From Rhizobium leguminosarum bv. trifolii WSM1325 (GTDB lineage Bacteria; Pseudomonadota; Alphaproteobacteria; Rhizobiales; Rhizobiaceae), in NCBI GenBank assembly GCA_000023185.1, contig CP001623.1, positions 248,001-312,000 of the forward strand: a DNA stretch of 64,000 nt. The letters are read 5' to 3'. The translations under genes were made by a program, and so were the position numbers. The notes below the pieces were generated by a model. The model was not told the DNA's origin and did not search any database. It was given only the letters and a program-made list of their open reading frames with translations. Each line of letters starts with the position of its first letter. Position 1 is the first letter of the stretch. Shown piece by piece: positions 9,308-18,091 of the stretch.

Positions 9308-9627
9308 TCTTTCCGTCGAACCGGGTTCGAATCATGGTGGCCACCAAACCCGTGGATTTCCGCAAAGGTCATGACGGCTTGGCAGCACTGGTGAAGAACG
9401 AGCTGCACAAGGACCCGTTCACTGGAACGGTCTTTGTGTTTCGGTCTCGTAAGGCAGATCGACTGAAGCTGATCTACTGGGATGGCTCCGGTATCGTCCT
9501 GGCCTACAAGAGGCTGGAAGAGCACACCTTTACTTGGCCCGGCATTAAAGATGGGCTGATGACACTGACCCATGCCCAGTTCGAAGCCCTGTTCGCTTTC
9601 GATTTGGTAGTTTCCGGCCATGCTTGA
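9304..9627 (+). CDS. tnpB: IS66 TnpB (Orf2) accessory protein
   Basis: The 107-residue protein has the IS66 Orf2 hallmarks: KPVDFRKGHDGLAALV, FVFRSRKADRLKLIYWDGSG and a late TWP. It overlaps tnpA by 4 bases and tnpC by 8, the translationally coupled order normal for IS66. This TnpB is unrelated to the Cas12-like TnpB of IS200/IS605 elements. Confidence 0.9.
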   Translation: MIFPSNRVRIMVATKPVDFRKGHDGLAALVKNELHKDPFTGTVFVFRSRKADRLKLIYWDGSGIVLAYKRLEEHTFTWPGIKDGLMTLTHAQFEALFAFDLVVSGHA

Positions 9628-11209
9628 TGCCGCCGACCTTCCCGATGATGTTGCTGCTCTGAAGGCGATGCTGATCGCGGCGCAGGCACGCGAGGCGGCC
9701 AAGGACTCTGCGATAGCCAGCAAGGACGAGCATATCGCCCGCAAGGATGAGCGGATCGAACGGCTTGAGAAGCTGGTCGAAGCCTTCAAACAGGCCGCCT
9801 TCGGACGCAAGTCCGAGAAGACCGATCCGGACCAATTCGATCTGGCACTGGAAGACCTGGAAACGGCTATGGCCGTGATCCATGCCGAGGATGAGGCGGA
9901 CACCCCGGCGGCAAACAGGCTTGCCAAGCCACGCGCGATCAACCGTGGCTCCCTTCCAAAGCATCTTCCGCGTGTTGAGGAGGTGATCGAGCCGGACAGC
10001 CTCATCTGCGGCTGCGGCGGTTGTCTGCATTGCATTGGCGAGGATGTCTCCGAGCGGCTGGACGTGGTCCCGGCGCAGTTCCGCGTCATCGTCACCCGTC
10101 GCCCCAAATATGCATGCCGGGTCTGCACCGACGGCGTCGTTCAGGCCCCGGCTCCAGCATGGCTGATCCAGGCTGGGCTGCCGACGGAAGCGACCGTCGC
10201 CCATGTGCTGGTCTCCAAATATGCCGATCACCTTCCGCTCTATCGGCAGGCCCAGATCATGAGCCGTCAGGGCATCGATCTCGACCGATCAACGCTGGCC
10301 GATTGGGTCGGTCGGGCAGCCTATGAACTGCGGCCCGTTTTCGATGCGTTGATTGAAGACCTGAAGCGCTCGACCAAGCTGTTCATGGACGAGACCCGTG
10401 CTCCAGTTCTCGATCCTGGTTCTCGTAAGACCAAGACCGGATACTTCTGGGCGCTGGCGCGTGATGATCGTCCATGGGACGGCGGTGCTCCGCCAGGGGT
10501 CGCCTTCACCTATGCGCCCGGTCGCGGAGGCATTCATGCCGAACGGATATTGCAGGGCTTCTCGGGCATTCTGCAGGTCGATGGATATGCCGGATACAAC
10601 AGGCTGATCGCACCGGAGCGTGTCGGTCCTGACATCCAGCTTGCCTATTGCTGGGCGCATGCCCGGCGCAAACTGGTGGAGATCACCCGCAACGGCTCAG
10701 CACCGATTGCCGAGGACGGCATCAAACGGATCGGCGAGCTGTATCGCATCGAAGCAGAACTACGCGGCCTTGATCCGCAGGCTCGACTCGCTGGACGGCA
10801 GGAGCGGTCCGCGCCACTGATCGTCGACACACAGACTTGGCTTGTCCATCACCGCGCTAGGGTCGCGGCAAAGTCCCCGCTCGGCGAAGCCTTGGCCTAC
10901 ATCGCCAAATACTGGGACGGCCTGCAGCTATTCCTGACCGACGGCCGCATCGAGATCGACAACAACAGCGTCGAGCGGACCATCAGGCCCATTGCCCTCA
11001 ACCGGAAGAACGCACTCTTTGCGGGCCATGACGCCGGAGCCGAGAACTGGGCGACCATCGCCTCGCTCATCGAGACCTGCAAGCTGAACGCCGTCGATCC
11101 GCTGGCTTATCTGACCGCCACGCTCACTGCCATCGTCAACGGCCATAAGCAGAGCCGGATCGGCGAGCTTCTGCCATGGAATTACAGGGGTGCGTCCAAG
11201 CTCAGCTAA
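9620..11209 (+). CDS. tnpC: IS66 transposase TnpC
   Basis: This 529-residue transposase has an N-terminal coiled coil (AREAAKDSAIASKDEHIARK), a Cys-rich zinc-binding region (CGCGGCLHCIGEDVSERLDV) and a DDE domain with DETRAPVLDPG, VDGYAGYNRL and the C-terminal DNNSVERTIRPIALNRKNAL stretch carrying the catalytic Glu. Length and frame are intact, so the element may still move. Confidence 0.92.
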   Translation: MLDAADLPDDVAALKAMLIAAQAREAAKDSAIASKDEHIARKDERIERLEKLVEAFKQAAFGRKSEKTDPDQFDLALEDLETAMAVIHAEDEADTPAANRLAKPRAINRGSLPKHLPRVEEVIEPDSLICGCGGCLHCIGEDVSERLDVVPAQFRVIVTRRPKYACRVCTDGVVQAPAPAWLIQAGLPTEATVAHVLVSKYADHLPLYRQAQIMSRQGIDLDRSTLADWVGRAAYELRPVFDALIEDLKRSTKLFMDETRAPVLDPGSRKTKTGYFWALARDDRPWDGGAPPGVAFTYAPGRGGIHAERILQGFSGILQVDGYAGYNRLIAPERVGPDIQLAYCWAHARRKLVEITRNGSAPIAEDGIKRIGELYRIEAELRGLDPQARLAGRQERSAPLIVDTQTWLVHHRARVAAKSPLGEALAYIAKYWDGLQLFLTDGRIEIDNNSVERTIRPIALNRKNALFAGHDAGAENWATIASLIETCKLNAVDPLAYLTATLTAIVNGHKQSRIGELLPWNYRGASKLS

Positions 11210-11247
11210 GCCTACACGGGCGCTTCTTGTCCCTTGAACCAGAACCC

Positions 11248-11637
11248 TCACGGGAGATGGAACCGGCTTATGTCAACTGCATTAAGCGACGTCTCAATTG
11301 CTGACCCATCATCCTTATAAACTTCAAGCTCATGGAGCTTACCCTCTACGACATGCAGAAGGACATTTACGGCAGGACGATAATCCACACCTTCCGTATC
11401 GAAGTAATATCCCTCCGTGGGAACCCGCTGTTGTACATTGGCGAGTGCACCCGACACCCTAAACTGGAGGCTACCTTCTGCGTCGATAGCTGACACTTTC
11501 GCTGTTTCCAACTGGCTGCGAAGAGCATGCGCTCCAGGAAACTCTTTTGCCAGTAACAGCTCAATGAGTTGACGTTCGCTATTAGTCAGATCACGCCACG
11601 CCTGAGACAATGCTCTTCCTCCTGCAGGTTCAACCAT
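11248..11637 (-). CDS. passenger gene inside IS66, hypothetical protein (DUF6984-like)
   Basis: This 129-residue reverse-strand gene lies between tnpC and the right end of the IS66 element, inside the target duplications, so it travels with the element. The middle (LTNSERQLIELLLAKEFPGAHALRSQL) and end (LHVVEGKLHELEVYKDDGSAI) look like a small soluble domain I associate with DUF6984, a family without a known role that resembles immunity-type proteins. No convincing ribosome site precedes ATG 11637, so the start is unsure. It converges on tnpC. Confidence 0.6.
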   Translation of the reverse strand: MVEPAGGRALSQAWRDLTNSERQLIELLLAKEFPGAHALRSQLETAKVSAIDAEGSLQFRVSGALANVQQRVPTEGYYFDTEGVDYRPAVNVLLHVVEGKLHELEVYKDDGSAIETSLNAVDISRFHLP

Positions 11638-12313
11638 ATTACACTCAGGAGACGCATACCATATAGTCCGGGCCCTCTGTTCCCGCTGGTGCGCATGACT
11701 GGCCTGAACCTCCCGTCAATGGCACCGAGCTGCCGAGTAACGGGTGGCTACCGCAAGGTGTAAGCAAGACAACGCTTACGAAGCAATACGGCGCGGCCTC
11801 GGTTATCCACGGGGTTTCCGCGGATATCGAGGACGGTGAGTTCGTCACGCTCGTCGGGCCGTCCGGCTGCGGCAAGTCCACGCTTCTGCGCATGCTGGCG
11901 GGGCTAGAGGATATCAGCGGCGGTGAAATCCGCATCGACGGCCGCGTGATGAACGACGTCGCGCCGAAGGAGCGCGATATCGCCATGGTGTTCCAGTCCT
12001 ACGCGCTCTATCCGCACATGACGGTGCGCGAAAATATGGGCTTTGCCCTGAAGCTGCAGGGGCGCGATAAGGCGACAATCAACAAGCTGGTGAGCGAGGC
12101 CGCCGGCATTCTCGCACTTGAGCCCCTGCTGGAGCGCCTGCCGAAACAGCTTTCCGGCGGCCAGCGCCAGCGTCGCCATGGGCCGCGCCATTGTACGCCA
12201 TCCGAAAGTGTTCCTCTTCGACGAGCCGCTGTCCAACCTCGACGCCAAGCTGCGGGTGACCATGGGGTAAACATTGGCCCTAAGCGGGCTCACTCTCAAC
12301 GCAATCGACACAC

Positions 12314-14455
12314 TTATGACAATAGCGACGCGCGAAGGTCATCGATCAGATCGCGTTCGAACTTTGTAAGATCGACCCCCCGGAGGTCCATCCGTTTGAC
12401 TAGCTCAATCGCACTATCCAGCGTGGGATACTCGCGAGCGACGGGAGCAAACCGTATCGCGGTCTCGGGGGGAATGCCATACTCGTCCAGCGCGAAGAGG
12501 CCGCGCTCCATGAAAAGGCTTTCGGCCTTGGCGGCGTAGAACTCGTAGTTTCCGGGTTCGACGCCGATTTTCCTCAAGACATCACCTTGGATGTGCGAGA
12601 TTGCCATTAGGCTCTGCGGGAAGGTGTATCCGACGTATTTTCTGAGAAAGCGCAATGCAAGTTCGACCGCATCGCTAACTGAAGCGTCACGCCTTCGATG
12701 TTCAACGAAGTCGTCGATTACTTCGCGAAGGCTCTTGCTGTTCTCAACCGAATAAAGCTTTGCTTGCAACTGTTTCCCGGAGAAAATCTGGTAACCTTTG
12801 AGGATTTCGGAGTCCAAGTAATCGACAATCAGGTTGCATACCGCCAGCAACTGCGGCGAGTCAGGCACCCCTCGCCAGGCCAGTGGCCTACCAAGCAGTG
12901 ACGTGTCACGCCATATTGCATCATAAATGTCATATTGCTTCTCGATGTGAACTCTGCGGTTTGCCCTGAGGGTTTCCAGGGACAATGGGCTCTCGCGCGT
13001 AACGGACTCCACGCGAGTTTTTGAGGCTGGCGTTAGGTCATCATCTTCGAGGTCCAGCAAGAGTGACATTGGCGTCGTTTCGGATTGAGTGCCGACGGCA
13101 ACCTCGATCACGCAAGTGTCTGGCTCTGGTTGCTCTTCAAGAACGTAAACTCTCCCGACGAAATACCGGCGCATCCGACCGGCTCTCCCCGCAATGTTTC
13201 TAAATGTGAAGTAATCGATGCCCGTGTTTTTGATCCGCTTGTCAAAGATAATGACATTCTCGGCGACGGTGTTCACTCCTTCGATCAACGTCGATGTGCA
13301 AATGAGAAATTTAATGGCCCCGGTTTCGAACGCCTTGACCATGTACTGTTGGAGGGCGCGGGGGATGCTACCGTGATGAATGCCCACGCCTCGGCGCAGC
13401 GCATGCGTTACGATCCATTCTTCAGGATATTCTTTCTCCAGCCACTCGACGGCCGGCCAGGTCAGATCTGTCTCAGGAAGCAAACCTTCCGCCTCAAGAA
13501 GCGTTTCCGCGGCTCTCTTTGCTGAACCTGGCGATTGGCAAAAAATCAAAGTCGGCGAGGTGAGTTCCTCGCAGAGTTCGATCAACTTCTCCTCTCGTTC
13601 ACCACCGTCTCTTGGCAGGCCGTACTGCACGATATCCAGCGCGATCGTCGAGAAATGCGACGGTAGGAACAGAAACTCCCGTTTTGACGCCAGTCCGTTG
13701 ATGCCGTCTACATGGGGACCGATCAGGTAGAATTGAGCCCCGTTGGACGAGAGCTTGTGGAAGCAAAGATTGAGATCGACGGCCCGCTCGATACTCTTCT
13801 CCATCTGTAGGTCGAGCTTGTAGAACTCATCTATCACAAAGAACGACACGTCCTGGAGATCGTCGCGATTCAAAGCGCGTTCCTGGGTAAGGACGAACAC
13901 TGTCGCTTTATCCCGAGACGAGACCTGCGTTGGGTGCGTAACGATCGCGTATCGTGAGCCGAATGTCTCGATAATGCGACGTCTCGTCTCGTCGATCAAG
14001 GCAATCGTCGGGACGATAATTGTAAGGTGTTTGTGATCGCCGGAAGCAATGATTGCATCCACGATAGCACTCTTTCCGACGCTGGTCGTCGCGCTCAATA
14101 CAACGTTTCGTTTTGACCTCAGCTCCCGGTAGATTTGGAGTTGGAGCGTATGGAAAAAGTCGACCTTGCCGATCGCAGGCGTTCGATGTGCTTCAAGCAT
14201 CAACTGCTCTTCGAACGTCGAAACGTCTTTCGAGAGATATGGGATGAGCCCGACCGACCCGACGAGGGACTCGAGGAGTGGCAGCAGACCAGGCGGAAAC
14301 AAGTCCTTTTTTGCCAGGCATCGGATGACCATTTCACGACCAAGGTCATGGGTCCTTTGCGAATTGACGAGCGTGTTGACGGCACCGAGGACCAACACAG
14401 CTTGCTCAGGCCCAAAGCCGGTAGTGAGAAAACTCCTTAGGTCCTCGAGCAGCAA
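12314..14455 (-). CDS. superfamily 2 helicase of a two-gene defence module (AbpB/HamB-like)
   Basis: This 713-residue DEAD-like helicase has motif I as [10 protein letters not shown] (about 121-130), motif II as VIDEFYK (about 207), and late motifs [32 protein letters not shown] and [11 protein letters not shown], a Ski2/Hel308-type arrangement. TTG 14455 is the probable start, with GGAG eight bases before it. It begins 2 bases after the stop of the upstream nuclease gene, so the two are coupled. Length and pairing resemble E. coli AbpB (YfjK) and Hachiman HamB, which act against phages with a DUF1837-type partner. Assignment rests on motifs and layout. Confidence 0.75.
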   Translation of the reverse strand: MLLEDLRSFLTTGFGPEQAVLVLGAVNTLVNSQRTHDLGREMVIRCLAKKDLFPPGLLPLLESLVGSVGLIPYLSKDVSTFEEQLMLEAHRTPAIGKVDFFHTLQLQIYRELRSKRNVVLSATTSVGKSAIVDAIIASGDHKHLTIIVPTIALIDETRRRIIETFGSRYAIVTHPTQVSSRDKATVFVLTQERALNRDDLQDVSFFVIDEFYKLDLQMEKSIERAVDLNLCFHKLSSNGAQFYLIGPHVDGINGLASKREFLFLPSHFSTIALDIVQYGLPRDGGEREEKLIELCEELTSPTLIFCQSPGSAKRAAETLLEAEGLLPETDLTWPAVEWLEKEYPEEWIVTHALRRGVGIHHGSIPRALQQYMVKAFETGAIKFLICTSTLIEGVNTVAENVIIFDKRIKNTGIDYFTFRNIAGRAGRMRRYFVGRVYVLEEQPEPDTCVIEVAVGTQSETTPMSLLLDLEDDDLTPASKTRVESVTRESPLSLETLRANRRVHIEKQYDIYDAIWRDTSLLGRPLAWRGVPDSPQLLAVCNLIVDYLDSEILKGYQIFSGKQLQAKLYSVENSKSLREVIDDFVEHRRRDASVSDAVELALRFLRKYVGYTFPQSLMAISHIQGDVLRKIGVEPGNYEFYAAKAESLFMERGLFALDEYGIPPETAIRFAPVAREYPTLDSAIELVKRMDLRGVDLTKFERDLIDDLRASLLS

Positions 14456-14457
14456 GG

Positions 14458-16083
14458 TCAGTTCTCCAGACTACGTTTGAAATTGTCTGCGAGTTGAACC
14501 GAGTCGTAGATCGGGACCAGGAAAACATGCACCCGTATGTCGGTCAACTTGGATGAGAGCTTGCTCTTTAGCTCTTGGTAGCTATCGGCGACCTCGGCTT
14601 TCAGTTTCTCTACGTAGTCGGCTGCGAAGCCGGCCTCTAACACCGAGCTGTCGTAGGCCACAAGAACCGGGATGTTCAAGATGCTTACGATGTCGTCAAG
14701 TTTGGCAAATTCTTGGAAGACCTTCGTTAGGGTCGTCTCCTTTAGATACTGCGGTTCGCGGAACTGAATAATCAGATCGCGTTCCTTTCGCAGGAAATCT
14801 TGGTGCACAAGAGCGTCTAGCTCGGAAGAAAGGAGCGTCGTCACCGCGTCCCAGTTATCTGAGACGGTTATCCTGGCGTGACCCAACCAGAGTTGGTCAC
14901 CGGCTGGATCGAAGACGACGTGCCCATTCATACAATCCGATTGGTCGGGGGACACGCTGTGCAATTTGCAAAGCGTCGGTTCACTGGAGTAGTGATGTCG
15001 GAGGATTGCGTGGAGCATGGCTTGAGACAGAAGGTCCTCATAGTCAATGTTCTTGTCCTTGAGGGCCTGGGACGTCTTCGCAAGTAGCTCGCGCGCTTGG
15101 AGGTGGTTACATTGCGCAAGCATTCGGGGCGGCAAAATCAACTCGGGGATCCACCCAGCGAGGTATTTCGCGAGTTCCAGATTTCTCCATTCCCCGCCAT
15201 CGAACTCGGCATCGTAAGAGGCGAGACTACGGCGAATTGTAGATTCTTGGACGTCATGAAGCGCGGCGAAGAAGTTTGTGGTTTGGACTTGGTAGACCTT
15301 CATGAACGTTCGATTCAGTCTTCTGGCATCCCTAATGGTCTCGTCCCACCATCCCTTCATCGCCTGTTTCGAGATCGCCTTCTTCGCAGGGTGATCCACC
15401 ATCGATACGTCGCCGGCGTTTCGGGCAATCGTGACAAGCCCTTCATAGATCTTCGCGGAAGCGGAAGCGAATATCGCTTCGCCCTCGCTTTCGAATAAGC
15501 GATGTATTCGATTGATGTTCTTTTGCTGGACGGCCTCCTTTTCGCCAGGGACTTGCCAAAGGCAAGCTTGAACCCACTCGGGCACCGATTTCCCATTGGG
15601 AGACGTCACCCCCCTTAGTTTGTTCGAGATCTGGGTGCCAAGCTTGGTAAGCGCATCCACAACATGTGGCTGAAAACGACGGTCACGAGGAGTTTTTAGT
15701 GGTCGGAGTGTGTGATTGACGTCGCGTATGCTAATGAAGCGGAAGAGGGCATCGACCGGGAACTTATCGGTTCCCAGCGATATCTCTACAAGCGACGTGC
15801 CAACCCGCTTTGCTCTGCGCTCGCAAATCTCCGTCAGGTTCCAATTGCTTTCCCCATCCGTGATCTTGACTTGGACATATTCCGTGACATCCGCCCCGTT
15901 TCGAAGCCATCTCAAGGCAATATCGTCGCCGGTCTCGCATTCGACCTGCAGCAATGCCGGATCCGACAGCATATCCAAAAGGAACGAGGCCGCGACATGA
16001 TCCTGGAATGTAAAGCCTTGGCGGGCTTTGACACCTCCGGCGTCGGACGCGGCATATGGATCTACCAGAGGCGTAATGTTCAT
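14458..16083 (-). CDS. nuclease-like partner of the helicase (DUF4297/DUF1837-like, AbpA/HamA-like)
   Basis: The N-terminal part (GGVKARQGFTFQDHVAASFL, then ETGDDIALRW and EYVQVK) has the E...D...QVK spacing of a PD-(D/E)XK nuclease fold of the DUF4297 type. The C-terminal part (ILNIPVLVAYDSSVL through DIRVHVFLVPIYDSVQLADN) resembles DUF1837/HamA. ATG 16083 gives 541 residues, near the 538 or so of E. coli AbpA; a TTG at 16131 would add 16. The gene is immediately upstream of the helicase and forms an operon with it. I infer an anti-phage system in which this protein cuts nucleic acid and the helicase senses or loads it. Confidence 0.65.
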   Translation of the reverse strand: MNITPLVDPYAASDAGGVKARQGFTFQDHVAASFLLDMLSDPALLQVECETGDDIALRWLRNGADVTEYVQVKITDGESNWNLTEICERRAKRVGTSLVEISLGTDKFPVDALFRFISIRDVNHTLRPLKTPRDRRFQPHVVDALTKLGTQISNKLRGVTSPNGKSVPEWVQACLWQVPGEKEAVQQKNINRIHRLFESEGEAIFASASAKIYEGLVTIARNAGDVSMVDHPAKKAISKQAMKGWWDETIRDARRLNRTFMKVYQVQTTNFFAALHDVQESTIRRSLASYDAEFDGGEWRNLELAKYLAGWIPELILPPRMLAQCNHLQARELLAKTSQALKDKNIDYEDLLSQAMLHAILRHHYSSEPTLCKLHSVSPDQSDCMNGHVVFDPAGDQLWLGHARITVSDNWDAVTTLLSSELDALVHQDFLRKERDLIIQFREPQYLKETTLTKVFQEFAKLDDIVSILNIPVLVAYDSSVLEAGFAADYVEKLKAEVADSYQELKSKLSSKLTDIRVHVFLVPIYDSVQLADNFKRSLEN

Positions 16084-16544
16084 CGAAAAATTGCAGGCTC
16101 CACTTGCAAACAAGATGAGCGTTGTTCGCAAACGTCTCGTTAACGGCGGCCTCTAAGCCTCAACTTTCGATTGCTTTTCGCGTCATCGATGGCGGGCGGT
16201 GAATTTCTCGAGCCGAGCGCTTGCAGACGGGGGCCTCTGATGACCGCCGTTGGCTCGAAACCGCCATCATCTGTGTTGGCTCGAATGCCGGCTTTCAGTG
16301 AACTGAAACGTAGTGGCTTCGACCCGTCATAGGGACGGAAGCTGCATTCTCCAGATTTCCTGACAATGGCTGCTATCGCAACTTGGATCTTGTAAGCTGA
16401 CAGTTTGCTCTCGGCCCCAAATTGGTCGTTCCTCCCCGCCGGGCGATGTTACCAGGATGTGCAATCTGAAATGAGCCCCCTCTGTGAGCAGTTGGGTGTG
16501 GGCTCGGATTTCATCAAGACGCCCAACTCGAACCTGCACTTAAT
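16084..16544. other. intergenic region with short direct repeats
   Basis: No convincing gene is visible in these 460 bases. The decamer TTGGCTCGAA occurs twice about 28 bases apart (near 16250 and 16279). A 70-codon reverse frame lacks recognisable features. The stretch probably holds the promoter of the defence genes and a junction between accessory segments. Confidence 0.4.
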
Positions 16545-17168
16545 TCATTTCTTCGGGACTGTTTTCGGTTTCGGTTGATACAGACGGCGTTTAACGTTTG
16601 AGCGCAGAGCGTTGCGAACATCCTTATCCACCATCGACAGGTCGAACCATTCGGAATCAAAATAGCCGCCGCACCATCGGATGGTTTCGACATATTCGGG
16701 ATCTTCCCCGTCTGCGATGATCTCCAGGAACCGCTCATATCCCAATACGCCACCAACATCTTCAGGCGGCCGCGCCCTTTCCCCGGCGACGCAGCTCCCG
16801 AGTCTGGGCGTAGCGGCGAGCGTCAAGAACTCCTCAACCGCAACAGTGTGCCGCCAGCCATCCCCGAAATCATAGTGGTAACTGAAGACGGCACCTTGCT
16901 CGAAGTCCAGCAAGCGAACCTCTTTCTGATCGAAGACCCGAGGATCGTCATCGGTCCCATCCTCCGTCAGGGTCTCGACTTCCCCATACCGTAAACCACC
17001 AATGCGGAATTCATAAAGGTGATAGTTCCACCAGTTAAATGCTGCCTGAATACCGAGATGCAGATGCTCCAGGTTCCAATGAACAGGCAGGACCAATCGG
17101 CGCCAAACGTCCGGCTTCATCTCGTCGATAGAAACTCTGACTTGCACGGCGTTTGCGGGTTTGAACAT
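16545..17168 (-). CDS. plasmid pRiA4b ORF-3 family protein
   Basis: The protein matches the pRiA4b ORF-3-like family found on rhizobial plasmids and many IS-rich islands: VRVSIDEMKPDVWRRLVLPVHWNLEHLH near the start, then FNWWNYHLYEF, and FSYHYDFGDGWRHTVAVEE, the most conserved block. Its function is unknown. ATG 17168 gives 207 residues; a TTG at 17183 is an alternative. It stands alone between the defence module and a decayed region. Confidence 0.85.
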   Translation of the reverse strand: MFKPANAVQVRVSIDEMKPDVWRRLVLPVHWNLEHLHLGIQAAFNWWNYHLYEFRIGGLRYGEVETLTEDGTDDDPRVFDQKEVRLLDFEQGAVFSYHYDFGDGWRHTVAVEEFLTLAATPRLGSCVAGERARPPEDVGGVLGYERFLEIIADGEDPEYVETIRWCGGYFDSEWFDLSMVDKDVRNALRSNVKRRLYQPKPKTVPKK

Positions 17169-17492
17169 CGCACGAATGAACAAGGTCAGGCTGCGATCGT
17201 CAAGAAGACGCTCAATTGTGACACCGTATTCGAACTGGATCGTTCTTCACGGCATCTCTGCCGGCTTGTCCAGCCCTCGAAGCTTACTATCTCTGGTGTA
17301 ACCCCAACTGGAGCATCGCCATGGATCGAAACGCGGCCGAAATGCTGTCGGAATTCTATATCAAATTCTTCCGCCGGACCGCGATGAAACGTGTGCATCG
17401 GATGCAACAACATGTCCGTGCTGTCGAAGGTTACGTCCGGCCTCGAGCATGGATGATGATGGCTGCGGGACCTGCGACGAATGCCTGGCACC

Positions 17493-17806
17493 ATGACCGC
17501 CGGCGGCAAAACTCTTCCATCAATCCAGGCGACGTTCGACGACGCGCTAGCGAAATTGCCGGACGGCTATGTCGATGGACATTTTGGTGATCGACCATGG
17601 GGCGTGACCGTTAAGCGGTCGGAGGATGGCATACGAACCTGGCTGTATGGCGAGGAGCTTAGCGGAACCGATATTGTCAGCTTCAACCTTTATCGATTGG
17701 CTGGATCGGGGTCGATCCTGAAGCCGTGCGAAATGTCTTCCGCCAAGGTGTCGAATTCGTTCTCGGTTTCGAGCCTAGCGCGCGGAGAAAGCCGTTGCGA
17801 CCATAG
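17493..17806 (+). pseudogene. small hypothetical protein gene, probably frameshifted
   Basis: From ATG 17493 the frame reads about 85 residues of protein-like sequence (PDGYVDGHFGDRPWGVTVKR, then LSGTDIVSFNLYRLAGSGSI and LKPCEMSSAKV). Near 17750 this frame runs into low-quality sequence, while a neighbouring frame continues with EFVLGFEPSARRKPLRP and stops at 17806. That pattern suggests a one- or two-base shift in a gene of about 104 codons. I do not recognise the family. Confidence 0.45.
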
Positions 17807-17911
17807 TGTCCAAATAATAAGCACAGAATTCATGTTGCATTGCAGCAAGCGCATGGCTGCACTGCGATCTAAGCGCTGGCGATCAGGGCAACCTCTGATA
17901 TCTTCGGCTCA

Positions 17912-18070
17912 ACGAAGCAATGCACCTCCTCCCGCAGAGCTTCGTGGTTTCAGGCGACCCACTCCTCCTCCCAAGGGGAGCCTGACGGAACAGCGGCACT
18001 CCTCCTCCCAGCCGTTGTCCAATCTTTTGGAAAAGCCTGCCGCACCTCCTCCCGCGGCGGGCTTTTTCAT
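17912..18070 (+). ncRNA. candidate small RNA with four anti-Shine-Dalgarno hairpins and terminator
   Basis: Four successive stem-loops each display CCTCCTCCC in the loop (17925-17933, 17964-17972, 18001-18009, 18045-18053). Stems are ACGAAGC/GCTTCGT (17912-17945), TCAGGC/GCCTGA (17950-17985), ACAGCGGC/GCCGTTGT (17990-18018) and GCCTGCCGC/GCGGCGGGC (18035-18062). The last is followed by TTTTT and is a rho-independent terminator that fixes the strand. Loops of this sequence are complementary to ribosome-binding sites and are the hallmark of the alphaproteobacterial alpha-r14 or 'cuckoo' RNA family. Whether this is one RNA or two, and its promoter, cannot be decided here. Confidence 0.75.
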
Positions 18071-18091
18071 TTTCCGAAACAAGTCCGGAAT

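Larger units (their letters stand above)
8838..11779 (+). mobile_element. IS66-family insertion sequence, 2942 bp, with passenger gene
   Basis: The element is bounded by an exact 8-bp target duplication GAAGCAAT (8830-8837 and 11780-11787), the length expected for IS66. Its ends are imperfect inverted repeats, GTAACCGCTG on the left and GTAAGCGTTG read inward from the right. It carries tnpA, tnpB and tnpC in the usual overlapping order on the plus strand. Beyond tnpC there is a further 570 bases holding an unrelated reverse-strand gene, which makes the element a few hundred bases longer than the other two IS66 copies here (about 2.56 kb). Confidence 0.93.
8801..12265 (+). pseudogene. fructoside ABC transporter ATPase gene, split by IS66 and truncated
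   Basis: ATG 8801 follows GGGAGGA, and the frame reads MASVAIDRVQKQ before an IS66 element interrupts it at 8838. The gene resumes at 11780 with [19 protein letters not shown], a Walker [10 protein letters not shown] and a Q-loop. A frameshift lies inside the ABC signature (LSGGQRQR), after which [19 protein letters not shown] continues in another frame up to KLRVTM near 12262, where homology stops. It is therefore broken three ways: insertion, frameshift and loss of the 3' part. Transport may rely on an ATPase from elsewhere, since MalK-type ATPases can often be shared (inference). Confidence 0.9.

Noticed and set aside
9058..10128. 356-codon reverse-strand open frame
   Set aside because: It lies wholly opposite the IS66 tnpA-tnpB-tnpC genes, has low-complexity Ser/Arg-rich sequence and no family features; it is a GC-rich shadow frame.
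17925..18053. Four CCTCCTCCC repeats considered as a CRISPR array
   Set aside because: Repeats are only 9-11 bases, spacing is irregular (about 28-39 bases), and each sits in its own differing stem; a terminator closes the last one. A structured RNA explains them better.
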